A stretch of 64,000 nucleotides of DNA, taken from Opitutia bacterium (GTDB lineage: Bacteria > Verrucomicrobiota > Verrucomicrobiia > Opitutales > Opitutaceae). The stretch covers positions 1,116,001 to 1,180,000 of the forward strand of contig JACRHT010000012.1 in NCBI GenBank assembly GCA_016217545.1, given 5' to 3'. Of this stretch, positions 35,623 to 47,643 are shown in pieces (position 1 is the stretch's first letter; each line of letters starts with the position of its first letter). Both the position numbers and the translations under genes were made by a program. The notes below the pieces were generated by a model. The model did not search any database, was not told the DNA's origin, and was given only the letters and a program-made list of their open reading frames with translations.

Positions 35623-36720
35623 TTAAATGTTAGGAGTTATCTGTTTAAGACCTTTGCGGAGTGTGCCGACCAAGACACCGAGCGCCAGAAGGGCGCCGCC
35701 GTAGAATTGGGGTTCGGGCACGGCGCGGGCGATCGTGCCGCCAAAAGCCGCGAAGTCGGCATTTCCCCACCCGTTGGGGTCCGTGGTGGTGGAGTAAACG
35801 GTGGAGTTGTTCCAGTTGACGAGATCGCTGCCGCTGGACGCGCTGACGTCGCCCGCCATGAGCGAATAGCCGTAGATTGTCTGACCGACGGAGAGGCCGA
35901 GATCGGTGAAGCGAATGAGAATGCCGACGAGGTAGAGATCGTAGGCGCCGGGGGTGCCGGCGTTGTAGTCGAGCGACGTGATCGACTGGCTGCTCGCGAG
36001 GTTGTCGCCGTTGGTGGTGGTGGAGAGCAGATAGCGGCCGTTTGTCCCCGTCGGAGTATTCACGGGATCGCCGAGGGTGCCCGGCGAGATGAGCAAGCCG
36101 GAGTTGGCGTAGGCGGTGGGGGCGTTGGCAGCGCCGTTGACGGTGCCGACCGAAGTGTAGGCGGCCACGCGAAAGCCGTCGCCGCGATCGCCATAGTTCT
36201 CGAGGTCGAACAGGACGATGGCGTCGCCCTCCTTCACGGTGTAGCCGCCGGAGAAATAGAAGTCGATGCGCTCGATGTTGGAGTCGGTGGAGCTGGAGCC
36301 GTTCGCGAACGGATTGCGCACGCCTTGAGTGAGGTCGTTGCTGAGCATCACCTCGGGCAGGGTGGGGCTCGAGTCGCCTTTGCCGTAGACGGTGCCGCTC
36401 CCGGAGTTCAGCGAGGAATACTGGTAGTAGACGTTGGCGCTGTTCGCATTGCCGGCGCCGGTGTTGCGGCGAAAGGACACCGAGGTGGCGGCGCCGCCGT
36501 TGATCGCGTAGGTGCCGAGCGAGGAAGAGACGTATTCGACGTTCGTGAACTGATTAAGGAACGTCAGGTTGCCGGCGGTGCGGTCCGTGGTGTCGGTGGT
36601 CGTGCCGTAGTCGACGCCGCTGATGGCGACTTGCGCGCGCGCGCGCGGATCCAAAGCGAAAGCTCCCACTGCGACGAGCAGTGAGCCGAGTCGACGAAGA
36701 CTTGGCCTGTGAGGGTTCAA
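35623..36720 (-). CDS. PEP-CTERM-like protein with atypical tail, family A
   Basis: This is a 365-residue exported protein from a TTG at 36720 (MNPHRPSLRRLGSLLVAVGA as signal peptide, then FALDPRARAQ). The body is nearly parallel to the 34409 gene: VAISGVDYGTTTDTTDRTAG, LSNDLTQGVRNPFANGSSST, VGQTIYGYSLMAGDVSASSG. The C-terminal signal is altered: VPEPQFYGGALLALGVLVGT followed by LRKGLKQITPNI instead of VPEPSTYG...LRRWR. The Ser-Thr after PEP is lost and a polar tail is added, so exosortase processing may be impaired. The frame is open to 36858, but the added residues are not signal-like. It is divergent from sdhC. Confidence 0.8.
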   Translation of the reverse strand: MNPHRPSLRRLGSLLVAVGAFALDPRARAQVAISGVDYGTTTDTTDRTAGNLTFLNQFTNVEYVSSSLGTYAINGGAATSVSFRRNTGAGNANSANVYYQYSSLNSGSGTVYGKGDSSPTLPEVMLSNDLTQGVRNPFANGSSSTDSNIERIDFYFSGGYTVKEGDAIVLFDLENYGDRGDGFRVAAYTSVGTVNGAANAPTAYANSGLLISPGTLGDPVNTPTGTNGRYLLSTTTNGDNLASSQSITSLDYNAGTPGAYDLYLVGILIRFTDLGLSVGQTIYGYSLMAGDVSASSGSDLVNWNNSTVYSTTTDPNGWGNADFAAFGGTIARAVPEPQFYGGALLALGVLVGTLRKGLKQITPNI

Positions 36721-36939
36721 TCGCTGGCCGGTAATCGGCGCGGGCCGCCTCGGGCTTGAGTGGTTTCCGGCATCGCAGACTCCGTGGCGACGGCTCTTCT
36801 TGTCCGGGTTAGGGAGCCTAATAAAGCCGCTCCGTCCGAAATGGTCCGGGCGGCGCACTTTACATCGGGCGGGCGCGTTGGTTTCTTGCGGACCACTTCG
36901 GCGTCACCCCTCCACGCGCCTTTTGACTCCATTCATGCG

Positions 36940-37632
36940 ATGAACCTCCTCGGCTCGCTCTTCACGTCCTCTATTGGCCGGAAGTTCCTCATGGCGTTCA
37001 CCGGACTCGTCTTGTTCGGCTTCGTCACGGGGCACTTGGTCGGCAACCTCCAGATCTTTCTCCCGCCGGAGAAGATCAACCACTACGGTCACTTCCTCGA
37101 GTCGCTCGGCTCGGCGCTGTGGCTGATCCGGGCGTTCCTGCTCGCCTGCGTGGTGATCCACGTCTGGCTCGCCATCCAGCTCACGCTGGAAAACCGCGCC
37201 GCGCGTCCCGATGCCTACGGCATCGACAAGGTCAATCGCGCCACGCTCGCCTCGCGCGTCATGGCCCGCACCGGTCTCGTGGTGTTCGCCTTCCTCGTGT
37301 TCCACCTTTGGCACTACACGATTCGCGGTAGCCACCCCGAGTGGAGCGAGCACACCTACAAGCTCGCCGACGGCACCATGGTCCGCGACGTCTACAAGAT
37401 GGTCGTGCAAGGCTTCAGCAGCGTGCCGGTCTCGGTGTTCTACATCATCGCGGTCGGCCTGCTCAGCTACCACCTCGCGCACGGCATCTCGTCGATGTTC
37501 CAGAGCCTCGGCTTGAAGAACGAGACGTGGACCCGCGGCCTCGAAGGCTTCGCCAAGGTCTACTGCTGGGCCTACTTCCTCCTCAACGCCGCCATCCCGC
37601 TCGCGGTCCTCAGCGGCTACGTCCACCTCTAA
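36940..37632 (+). CDS. sdhC: Succinate dehydrogenase cytochrome b subunit
   Basis: This is a 230-residue inner-membrane subunit that anchors the dehydrogenase and passes electrons to quinone. It has about five transmembrane helices, starting MNLLGSLFTSSIGRKFLMAF. Likely heme-ligand histidines are in FVTGHLVGN, VIHVWLA, FHLWHYTIRG and YHLAHGISSMFQSLG. This single-subunit, di-heme type (fused SdhC/D, as in Bacteroidota and Bacillus) fits the absence of an sdhD gene. The ATG at 36940 begins the family N-terminus; a Met-stop at 36935 just upstream is not a gene. sdhA follows after 12 bp, giving the operon sdhCAB. Confidence 0.93.
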   Translation: MNLLGSLFTSSIGRKFLMAFTGLVLFGFVTGHLVGNLQIFLPPEKINHYGHFLESLGSALWLIRAFLLACVVIHVWLAIQLTLENRAARPDAYGIDKVNRATLASRVMARTGLVVFAFLVFHLWHYTIRGSHPEWSEHTYKLADGTMVRDVYKMVVQGFSSVPVSVFYIIAVGLLSYHLAHGISSMFQSLGLKNETWTRGLEGFAKVYCWAYFLLNAAIPLAVLSGYVHL

Positions 37633-37644
37633 GCCTTTCCCGTC

Positions 37645-39567
<1,923 letters not shown>

Positions 39568-39590
39568 GAAGCCCCCGACGAATAACCGCC

Positions 39591-40403
39591 ATGGTTGCTC
39601 ACACCACTTCCAAGAAACTCTTCAACGTCACCCTCCGCGTCTGGCGCCAAGCCGGCCCGCAGGACGCCGGCAAGTTCGTCGACTATCCGGCCAAGGACGT
39701 GAATCCCGACATGTCCTTCCTCGAGCTGCTCGACGTCGTGAACGACGAGCTGACGAAGAAAGGCGAGGACCCCATCGCGTTCGCCCACGACTGCCGCGAA
39801 GGCATCTGCGGCACCTGCTCCTGCACCATCAACGGCAAGCCGCACGGCCCCGGCAAAGGCATCGCCACCTGCCAGACCTACATGCGCAGCTTCAAGGACG
39901 GCGACACCATCCTCGTCGAACCCTTCCGCGCGAAAGCCTTCGCCATCCAGAAGGACCTGATGACGGACCGCTCCGCCTTCGACAAGATCCAGCAGGCCGG
40001 CGGCTTCATCTCCGTGCGCACCGGCGCCGCGCCCGACGCGAACTCCATTCCCGTTCCGAAGGAAGACGCCGATCTCGCAATGGACGCCGCCCAGTGCATC
40101 GGCTGCGGCGCCTGCGTCGCCGCGTGCAAGAACGCCTCCGCGATGCTCTTCGTCGCCGCCAAAGTCTCGCAATTCGCGCTGCTCCCGCAAGGCCAGCCCG
40201 AGCGCGAGAGGCGCGTGCTCGCGATGGTGAAGACGATGGACGATCTCGGCTTTGGCAACTGCACCAACCAATACGAGTGCAGCGCCGTGTGCCCGAAGCT
40301 GATCTCGCACGACTTCATCGCCCGCCTGAACCGCGAATACATCCGCGCCCTCGTGAAGACGAAGTTCAGCTCCACGTCGAACGCCACCGGCGGCGCGGGC
40401 TGA
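39591..40403 (+). CDS. sdhB: Succinate dehydrogenase iron-sulfur subunit
   Basis: This is a 270-residue subunit that carries electrons from FAD to the membrane heme and quinone. The [2Fe-2S] motif is [16 protein letters not shown] with the last cysteine in IATCQTYM. The [4Fe-4S] and third-cluster cysteines are in [17 protein letters not shown] and [11 protein letters not shown]. The length is a little above the E. coli protein, as is usual for the sdhCAB type. It is the last gene of the operon and is followed by a terminator. Confidence 0.96.
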   Translation: MVAHTTSKKLFNVTLRVWRQAGPQDAGKFVDYPAKDVNPDMSFLELLDVVNDELTKKGEDPIAFAHDCREGICGTCSCTINGKPHGPGKGIATCQTYMRSFKDGDTILVEPFRAKAFAIQKDLMTDRSAFDKIQQAGGFISVRTGAAPDANSIPVPKEDADLAMDAAQCIGCGACVAACKNASAMLFVAAKVSQFALLPQGQPERERRVLAMVKTMDDLGFGNCTNQYECSAVCPKLISHDFIARLNREYIRALVKTKFSSTSNATGGAG

Positions 40404-40428
40404 GCGCAAATCCAGTTTTCATTCACCC

Positions 40429-40455
40429 ACGGCGCGGCCCTCCGCGCCGTTTTTG
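40429..40455 (+). terminator. Rho-independent terminator of sdhCAB
   Basis: ACGGCGCGG-CCCT-CCGCGCCGT is followed by TTTTG, 26 bp after the sdhB stop codon. Confidence 0.85.
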
Positions 40456-40559
40456 TTTTCGCGCGATCGCTGCTTCCGAACGCGTCGATCCGGAAGTTTC
40501 ATTATTTTGGATGGTTTCGTCCGCTCTGCTTCGCGTGAGGCCGCAGCTAAGCTCCGGCC

Positions 40560-43500
40560 ATGGATGTCGTGCGGGATGGAAACGAAAGTCACACAAAGGT
40601 CCGCGATGCCGGAAACGCTGAGCAGCGCGCTGCATGCGGTCGCGATTTGTCGAGCAGCTCGACGCGCACGCGCCAGTTTTGGACGCTGCACCGAGGTCGT
40701 TCGGCGCTCCGCCGAGCGCTGATGGTGTTCGCGCTGTTCGCTGGCGCCGCGAGGGCATTCGCGATTTCGACTCCCGCGCAGGGAGCGATCGCCGCCGGCG
40801 GGCATCACGTGCTCGCGCTGAAAGCGGACGGCACGGTCTGGAGCTGGGGCGCGAACGACACCGGCCAGTTGGGCACGAATGACGGTCCGGCACGTGAGGC
40901 TCCCGCTCCGATTGCGGGCCTCAGTTCCGTTGCGGCAATCGCGACCGGCTACGGCCACTCGCTCGCACTGAAGGTCGACGGAACGGTTTGGGCCTGGGGC
41001 GACAACAGCTTCGCCCAGCTTGGCGATGGCACGCAGACAAATCGGACTTCGCCGGTTCAAATTTCCGGGCTTTCCGACGTCGTTGCGATTGCGGCGGGCC
41101 GCATGCACTCGATGGCCTTGCGAGCCGATGGCACGGTTTGGACATGGGGTGCCAACTTCTTTCAGCAACTCGGCGATGGTGGCTTCATGCCCCAATCGCG
41201 TCCTGTTCGGATCGCCTCGCTCGGTCCCACCGCCCGCATTGCGGCATCCTACTATGCGAGCGCGGCGGTGTTGGTCGATGGCACGGTCTGGCGCTGGGGC
41301 TACAGCTCCAGCCCTGATCTGCCCCGCGCGGGCGTGCCGACGCGAGTGACAGGCCTGCCGGTGATCGAAAGTGTAGCTTTGGGCTTTGAACACTTGGTGG
41401 CGCGTGTGGCGGACGGCTCTGTTTGGGTCGTCGGCGCCAATGACTACGGACAGCTTGGGTTGGGCAACACGGTGGGCAGCGCCGCTGTGCCGATCGGTGT
41501 GATCTCCAATGCTTCGTCAGTCGTCGCGAACACGAATTCGTCCTTCGCTCTGCTCGGTGACGGCAGCCTCAGAGCATGGGGCTCGAACATCGCAAGCGGG
41601 TTGGGAGACGGCACGAACGTCAATCGTGTCAGTCCAGTGCCGATCGGCGGCGCGCGGCACTATGTCGCCGTTGCCGCCGGCGAGTTCTTTGGTGTCGCCC
41701 TCGACGATGCGGGCGGCATTTGGCAGTGGGGCTGCAACGACGCGGGCCAGGCGGGGGATGGCAGTTCGCAAACCGCCACGCATTTGGTGCAGTTGCCAAA
41801 ATTCCAGCAGCTCGTGGCCGTGTCGCTCTCGTCCAAGACGGGATTGGCCCTCGAGGCGGATGGCTCGGTATGGACTGCGAGGGGTGAGCCGGTTCCTGGT
41901 CTGGGCAACGTCACCTCCGTGGCGGCAGGCGCGTATCATTTCGCGGCGCGCAGAACGGATGGTAGTGTTTGGATGTGGGGCGCCAATGAGGCGGGCCAAC
42001 TGGGCGATGGCACGTTGTCCGCGCGCTCGGTCCCGGCTGCGGTGACAGGCCTCACCGGTGTGAGCAGCGTGGAGACGGGCTTGAATCACACCATCGCTTT
42101 GAAGAGCGACGGGAGCATTCTCTCCTGGGGCGGGAATGGCAGCGGCCAACTGGGCGATGGCACCAAGGTCGCTCGCTCGATTCCCGTTGCGACCACCACG
42201 GTGGCACGTGCGAACGCGGTCAGCGCAGGCTACAATTTTTCTGTGGCCGCGAGAGACGATGGCACTGTCGTGCGCTGGGGTTTGAATGGCACAATGGTGG
42301 TGCCCGGCCTCGCGGGCATCGTGTCGTTGTCGGCCGGAAACAACCACGTGCTCGCGCTCAAGAGCGACGGCACGGTTTGGGGGGTTGGCGACAATACGTT
42401 TGGCCAACTCGGCGGCGGGACGGCGGGTGGTTACCAAAACACCGCGACCCAGGTGCCAGGCCTCAGCGGCATAGTCGAAGTCGCCGCGGGCGGCACGCAC
42501 TCGCTCGCACGCCAACTCGACGGCACCGTCTTCGGCTGGGGCGACAACAGCCGGGGGCAGTTAGGTGACGGAACAACCATCAATCGACCGAGCCCGATAG
42601 TCGTCTCGCCGGGTTTCGCGGCGCGATCGATCGGTGCAGGTGACGCCACAACGGCGCTCGTGAAATCTGATGGCACGTTGTGGGTTGGCGGGGACGGCTT
42701 GGTGTTCGCTCTCGATGCCTTTGCACTTCGGCAGGCGGCGATCCGATTGGTGCCTTCGGCGATCGATTCTGATCAGGACGGGATGCTCGATGCCTGGGAA
42801 ATCACCCAGTTCGGTGGCTTGAGCCATACGGGTGCCGAGGACAGCGATGGAGATGGAGCGCGAGATTTGCGCGAATCCCAACTCGGCACCGATCCGAGCG
42901 TCGCCGATTCGGATGGCGATGGCATGAACGACAACGCCGATCAAATTCCGAACGACTACTATGATGGCACGCCGCCCACGCTGACTATTGTCGGCGGCAA
43001 CAACCAGACTGCGGCCCCCGGCGCTTTCGTTCCGCTCGCGCTGGATGTGGGCGTGTGGAACAGCGGAGGCACTTCCCCGTTGGTCAATGCCCCGCTGACG
43101 TTCACCGTGACCAGCGGAGGCGGCAAGTTGGCGAGCAACGTCGGAGGTCCTCTGGCGGATTCGATTACGCTCAGGTCCGACGCCGACGGCACAGGACAGG
43201 TTTTCTACCGGCAGCCGTCAGGTGTGGGTGTCGCGAGCTCGATTACTGCCGTCGCGGGCCTGGCCTCGGTCGTTTTCCACGCTTCCACTCCGGCCGACGG
43301 ACCCGGTCCAGACACTGATTCTGATGGGCTGCCGGATGATTGGGAACAAAGTCACTTTGGAACGGTAGGCGCAAACCCAGCCGCCGATGCGGACGGCGAC
43401 GGGTTGACGAATCTACAGGAATACCAAGCACAGACCGACCCCCGCCGGCCGCACCCGGGCTGGGCCTATTTCGCGCTCCCGTCTAATTTGATCCCTTTGG

Positions 43501-46382
43501 CTGCCAGCCCGAACGGGGTGGCGTTGCTGCGGGATGAGACGCATTACTGGCGCTGGGCGAACGGAAGCCTGATTCAGTTGGCGGAGTATGCCGAAGGAGT
43601 GGAAATCGGCCCCCGCAAGTATCGTTCAACCGAGGCGGTCTTGAATCGGCGAGGCGACGTGGCGATTCAGACGGTCGATCTCCAACGCCCAACAAGTAGT
43701 AGTAGTGACGGCGATAGGACGGATGAAGAAACGGCAGTAACTCAAGTCTACCCTGTGGATGTGACACAACCTTGGAGCTTCGCTGCGCCCTCGCTTGTAG
43801 CTGTCAGCGATTTCATCGACTCAGCAGTCTACGACGTGAATGGCAATTTTGTGCGATGGTCGCAGGACACTCTTATCAGCAATCGTCTATACAGCATGGC
43901 GGTTGGAGACGATGGTGCGCTTTGGGGATTGGCGCCCGTTGCGGTAGAGACGTATCACGATGATGACATGAACGCGAATTACCAAGGTTTCATCAGGGAC
44001 CTCGTGCGCGTTTCGGCCGGCGGAGGTGGCGCGGTGAGCCGGCGGGCGCGCGTCGGTATTTTCCGCGGGCTCGATGAGCAGGATCATGCCATCGGGCAAT
44101 CCGGGCCGGACGGGATCGGCTTTGTCGGAACATCAGCAGTTAGCTACACGCCGTCAGCGATCAGCGCCAGCGGGCAAGTGATCGGCTACGACGGCATCGC
44201 GACGAGCTACTATCCCAGTGGTCCGCAGCGTGTCTACGCGGTCGGGGGAAACACCGGGCGCCTCCTGCCTGAGGCAGACTATCCCTACTATTTCGATGCG
44301 CAGGAGCGGATCAACGAGCGCGCCTACACCAGCAATGGCTTCGCGCACTATTTGGTGACGCCGACTGGTCCCGAAGGTGCGTGGCAACGCATCGCGCACG
44401 TTCCGCTGCCGACGCCGGCGGGGTGGGGCAGCAGTCACCGCATGGCGGTCGGCGGCGAGTCTGCGCAACTCGGATACGCCTCGATCAACGGTGGCGCCCC
44501 GCAACCGTTCCTAGCCCTGCCCAACCCCGCCCGCCTGCAGGTCGACAACGACCGCGACGGCGCAATCACCGCCGACCTCCCCGACCTCGCCACGCCGGAG
44601 AAGCCGTATCGATTCTGGATCAATGATGATATTGACCGAGGGCACACCGTCGATGGAAACGACTTTGAACAAGATGACATCAGCCCGGCCGAGGCAGCGA
44701 CCAACAACTGGGTCGAGGATTGGAAATACAACACGGCTCAATCCTTGCGCGACTTGGAGGACTTCTCACGAATCGTGGTCTCGACGAGCGGCCTGAGCGA
44801 CGCGTTCAGAAACGGCGACCTGTATCTCGGCCTGAAATGGGTGGACACGACAGGGACGCCGTCGATCAAGCTTTACAAGCAATACGACGCGACCGGTGGC
44901 ACGAGTTACCTGACCGACGATTATCAGGCCAGCGTGCAATTGCCGGAGAACGCGATCCTCAACCAGCGGTATCCGAACGACGACGTGTCGTCGATGTCAG
45001 CGCACACCGTCGTTACGCCTGGCGACCTGTTCGTGTTGCCACAAGGTCTGTGGATCGGCACGACGGGCGACATCAAACGATCGCTACTGTTCGAGGGCTG
45101 CACCGCGGGAACGGGACAGCTCAAGCTCGTCATTCTCAAGAAGGATGGGACCGACTACACCGAGATTGGCGAGGGTCCCGGCGTGTGGCTCGATCTGAAA
45201 AAGATCGGCGACATGTATGAGCACTGGTCCGTCGGAAACAGCAATGGCGGTGCGCCGAACCCGGTGGCGGGTCGCATCGCCTCTTTGTCAGGCAGCGGGT
45301 CGGCTTTTGCCTACACATCAAGCAGTGCGGAGGAGCAGAAATACATCCTCTACGTTCACGGCTGGAATATGGAGCAATGGGAGAAGGAGCGCTACGCCGA
45401 GACGGCTTACAAGCGGCTTTGGTGGCAGGGTTACAAGGGGCTTTTCGGGCTGTTCTCGTGGCCGACGACGAACGGGTTTACGACCAAGTTCGATGCGGCG
45501 GTCAACAGCACGAACTTTGATCAAGGCGAGTTCACTGCGTGGCGCTCGGCCACACCGTTACGTCAGTTATTGCAGACGCTGAACACGGCTCACGGTGGCC
45601 AGCTTTACGTTCTTTCGCACAGCATGGGCGGCATCGTAACGAGCGAGGCACTCCGTCTGCAAAGTGATGCCAATGGTGCACCCATTGTGCAGGTCTACGT
45701 GGCAAGCCAGGCGGCGTTCTCCGCACACGTTTACGATGGCACGCTTTCGGACGCCACCGGATCGCCGAATGCGTTGCAGTGGACCTATGCGTATCCGGGA
45801 ACTGGGGTTGCGGTAAACTACGGCCCGCAAACACCGAACATCTACAGGAACTGGACTGCTTTCGTGCTTAGGGGCTCCGCTGTTTCATCGTCGTCCGTCA
45901 ATCGCGTGGTAAATTTCTATAACGAGAACGACTACGCCCTGTCTGCTCCGGTATGGCAGTTCAATCAGCTCACGAAGCCAGACTTTGCCGACTATCCCGA
46001 ATTACTATGGGAGTATTACTATGTCGGAGATTTTACCGGCGTGCCTGCGAGTGATGGGTTCCGCAAGGTGGGCAAATACACCAATCTATCCGGAGAGGTT
46101 ATCCTCAACCTGGGAAACCGCACGGCGGTGGAGGATCGTTACGAGATCATGTCCTTTGGGGCCGAATCGCGAGTGAAAGCCTTCGGTGCAATGCCGAACA
46201 TCAGTCAGGGCATTAGCAATGCGGTCGACCTTCAGACGCTCTGGCTTGCTGATCCGGACAACCACAGCGCGCACAAATGGCATAGTGCCGAGTTTCGTTC
46301 GACGATTCAACTTGAGCGAAACTACTGGAAGACGCTGTTGAGCGACCGTGGCTTCGACATCTCGACGGTAACCTTGCCATGA
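40560..46382 (+). CDS. Giant exported RCC1-repeat protein with C-terminal alpha/beta-hydrolase domain
   Basis: This 1,940-residue protein carries about eleven RCC1 blades (about 75-720), each with GTVWxWGxNxxGQLGDG and HSLALKxDG. Asp-rich calcium-binding repeats follow (DSDQDGMLDAWE, DSDGDGARDL, DSDGDGMNDN; later DTDSDGLPDDWE and DADGDGLTNLQEYQ), with a Big-1-like Ig segment between (PLTFTVTSGGGKLASNVGG). A middle region of about 500 residues is unknown. The last 350 residues form an alpha/beta hydrolase with oxyanion motif YILYVHGWNM (about 1593) and nucleophile LSHSMGG (about 1685). The signal peptide is ALMVFALFAGAARAFA; if the ATG at 40560 is used it lies 50 residues in, so a TTG at 40647 may be the true start. 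It overlaps the next gene by ATGA. Lipase or esterase action at the cell surface is inferred. Confidence 0.82.
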   Translation: MDVVRDGNESHTKVRDAGNAEQRAACGRDLSSSSTRTRQFWTLHRGRSALRRALMVFALFAGAARAFAISTPAQGAIAAGGHHVLALKADGTVWSWGANDTGQLGTNDGPAREAPAPIAGLSSVAAIATGYGHSLALKVDGTVWAWGDNSFAQLGDGTQTNRTSPVQISGLSDVVAIAAGRMHSMALRADGTVWTWGANFFQQLGDGGFMPQSRPVRIASLGPTARIAASYYASAAVLVDGTVWRWGYSSSPDLPRAGVPTRVTGLPVIESVALGFEHLVARVADGSVWVVGANDYGQLGLGNTVGSAAVPIGVISNASSVVANTNSSFALLGDGSLRAWGSNIASGLGDGTNVNRVSPVPIGGARHYVAVAAGEFFGVALDDAGGIWQWGCNDAGQAGDGSSQTATHLVQLPKFQQLVAVSLSSKTGLALEADGSVWTARGEPVPGLGNVTSVAAGAYHFAARRTDGSVWMWGANEAGQLGDGTLSARSVPAAVTGLTGVSSVETGLNHTIALKSDGSILSWGGNGSGQLGDGTKVARSIPVATTTVARANAVSAGYNFSVAARDDGTVVRWGLNGTMVVPGLAGIVSLSAGNNHVLALKSDGTVWGVGDNTFGQLGGGTAGGYQNTATQVPGLSGIVEVAAGGTHSLARQLDGTVFGWGDNSRGQLGDGTTINRPSPIVVSPGFAARSIGAGDATTALVKSDGTLWVGGDGLVFALDAFALRQAAIRLVPSAIDSDQDGMLDAWEITQFGGLSHTGAEDSDGDGARDLRESQLGTDPSVADSDGDGMNDNADQIPNDYYDGTPPTLTIVGGNNQTAAPGAFVPLALDVGVWNSGGTSPLVNAPLTFTVTSGGGKLASNVGGPLADSITLRSDADGTGQVFYRQPSGVGVASSITAVAGLASVVFHASTPADGPGPDTDSDGLPDDWEQSHFGTVGANPAADADGDGLTNLQEYQAQTDPRRPHPGWAYFALPSNLIPLAASPNGVALLRDETHYWRWANGSLIQLAEYAEGVEIGPRKYRSTEAVLNRRGDVAIQTVDLQRPTSSSSDGDRTDEETAVTQVYPVDVTQPWSFAAPSLVAVSDFIDSAVYDVNGNFVRWSQDTLISNRLYSMAVGDDGALWGLAPVAVETYHDDDMNANYQGFIRDLVRVSAGGGGAVSRRARVGIFRGLDEQDHAIGQSGPDGIGFVGTSAVSYTPSAISASGQVIGYDGIATSYYPSGPQRVYAVGGNTGRLLPEADYPYYFDAQERINERAYTSNGFAHYLVTPTGPEGAWQRIAHVPLPTPAGWGSSHRMAVGGESAQLGYASINGGAPQPFLALPNPARLQVDNDRDGAITADLPDLATPEKPYRFWINDDIDRGHTVDGNDFEQDDISPAEAATNNWVEDWKYNTAQSLRDLEDFSRIVVSTSGLSDAFRNGDLYLGLKWVDTTGTPSIKLYKQYDATGGTSYLTDDYQASVQLPENAILNQRYPNDDVSSMSAHTVVTPGDLFVLPQGLWIGTTGDIKRSLLFEGCTAGTGQLKLVILKKDGTDYTEIGEGPGVWLDLKKIGDMYEHWSVGNSNGGAPNPVAGRIASLSGSGSAFAYTSSSAEEQKYILYVHGWNMEQWEKERYAETAYKRLWWQGYKGLFGLFSWPTTNGFTTKFDAAVNSTNFDQGEFTAWRSATPLRQLLQTLNTAHGGQLYVLSHSMGGIVTSEALRLQSDANGAPIVQVYVASQAAFSAHVYDGTLSDATGSPNALQWTYAYPGTGVAVNYGPQTPNIYRNWTAFVLRGSAVSSSSVNRVVNFYNENDYALSAPVWQFNQLTKPDFADYPELLWEYYYVGDFTGVPASDGFRKVGKYTNLSGEVILNLGNRTAVEDRYEIMSFGAESRVKAFGAMPNISQGISNAVDLQTLWLADPDNHSAHKWHSAEFRSTIQLERNYWKTLLSDRGFDISTVTLP

Positions 46383-47494
46383 CCACACGTAGAAAAGCAC
46401 TCCTCCTAGTCGGAATCGTTGCACTGCTGATTGCTGTGCTGTGGTTGTGGCGGCGACAAACGCCGTCAATGTCGCGTCAGCAGCCGTCGTCAGAGCAGGT
46501 GGCGACTGGGGCGGGGGCGCCCAACTTAGCGCGGACTGCAGCGAGCGTCGAGCAACCGGCGAGTCAGCCTACGCCAGCAGCGTCTGCCCCTGCTCCCACG
46601 CAAAAGCCCAGTGTTGAATTAAAGCGCACGTTTGAGACGCTCAATCATCGCCCGATCGAGTTTTATGGGTGCGCTGTCGATCAGTTTGGTGTAGCGGTTT
46701 CCGGAGCAGATGTGACGGGCAGTGTGATCCACAACACCGGCACGGCATCGGGTCGAAGACTCGCGCATACCACGACGGATGCGAACGGCTACTTCGAATT
46801 TCGCGCCTTGGAAGGCCAGAGCCTTGGCATCAACTTGAAAAAGTCGGGTTACGAATTTAATCCGCGCAAAACGCTGTTCTGGTATTCGTATTTCGAAGCC
46901 GACCATAAACGGCATCAGCCCGACCCGCGGAATCCCGTGGTCTTCACGCTTTGGAAAAAGCAGGAAACGGAGCCCTTGGTGCACTACGATAAAGTGTGGC
47001 GTTTCCCTGCGAATGCGGGGCCGGTAAGAATCAACCTGGTAACAGGTCGGATTGGCGGGTCGGATGCTGACTTGGTGGTCACGATCTCGCGGACCCCGCT
47101 TCAAATGCGATATGGAGAACAGGGCTTTGCTTGGACGGCCATTGTCGACGTTGAGGGCGGTGGATTGATCCGTGCTGGACAACGCGATTATTACAACGTT
47201 GCGCCAGAGTCTGGTTATGTGCCGCGTTTTGAAATCACACAGGATGCGCAAAACACGCGCGATGTTCAGGACGAAAAGACCAAGTGGACCTGGAGAGAGG
47301 ATTTTTCGGATACCTTTTTTGTTTCCAGCGGCAACGGAAAGCACTTCGCACGGGTTGCGCTCCGCATCCGACCCAACAGCGACCGTAAGGAGGGCGACAA
47401 CGAGTCGCTGATTGCAGCCGAAGTCTGGCTGAATCCGAACAGATCACGCAACTTGGAGTTCGATCCAAGCAAAGTGATCGCGACGCCGCGGTAA
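46379..47494 (+). CDS. Membrane-anchored periplasmic protein with carboxypeptidase-regulatory-like (beta-sandwich) domain
   Basis: This is a 371-residue protein with an uncleaved N-terminal helix (about 7-24, ALLLVGIVALLIAVLWLW), then a Pro/Ala/Gln-rich spacer. A beta-sandwich domain (about 95-165) shows the carboxypeptidase-regulatory pattern: GCAVDQFGVAVSGADVTGSV, TTTDANGYFEFRALEGQSL and INLKKSGYEF. The remainder (about 165-371) is not recognised. The start codon overlaps the stop of the RCC1-hydrolase gene (ATGA), so the two are translated together and probably act together, for example as enzyme and anchoring, export or immunity partner; this is inference. Base composition is less GC-biased than the neighbourhood, suggesting transfer. 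Confidence 0.72.
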   Translation: MTTRRKALLLVGIVALLIAVLWLWRRQTPSMSRQQPSSEQVATGAGAPNLARTAASVEQPASQPTPAASAPAPTQKPSVELKRTFETLNHRPIEFYGCAVDQFGVAVSGADVTGSVIHNTGTASGRRLAHTTTDANGYFEFRALEGQSLGINLKKSGYEFNPRKTLFWYSYFEADHKRHQPDPRNPVVFTLWKKQETEPLVHYDKVWRFPANAGPVRINLVTGRIGGSDADLVVTISRTPLQMRYGEQGFAWTAIVDVEGGGLIRAGQRDYYNVAPESGYVPRFEITQDAQNTRDVQDEKTKWTWREDFSDTFFVSSGNGKHFARVALRIRPNSDRKEGDNESLIAAEVWLNPNRSRNLEFDPSKVIATPR

Positions 47495-47643
47495 CACTCG
47501 GAGTATGACATTTCCGCTGGGATAATGAGCGGCGCATGGCTAGTTTCCGCCGTTGCCATCTTTAAAGTCGTGTGGCGGGTGTTGCTGAGCCTGCAACTTT
47601 TCCGCCGCTGCTGGGTATTCTAGGCGTCATCCCACTGATCCCT

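Noticed and set aside
36721-36939. Possible riboswitch in the gap between the PEP-CTERM gene and sdhC
   Set aside because: Some stem potential on the minus strand, but no match to conserved cores of cobalamin, c-di-GMP or other classes that I could recognise.
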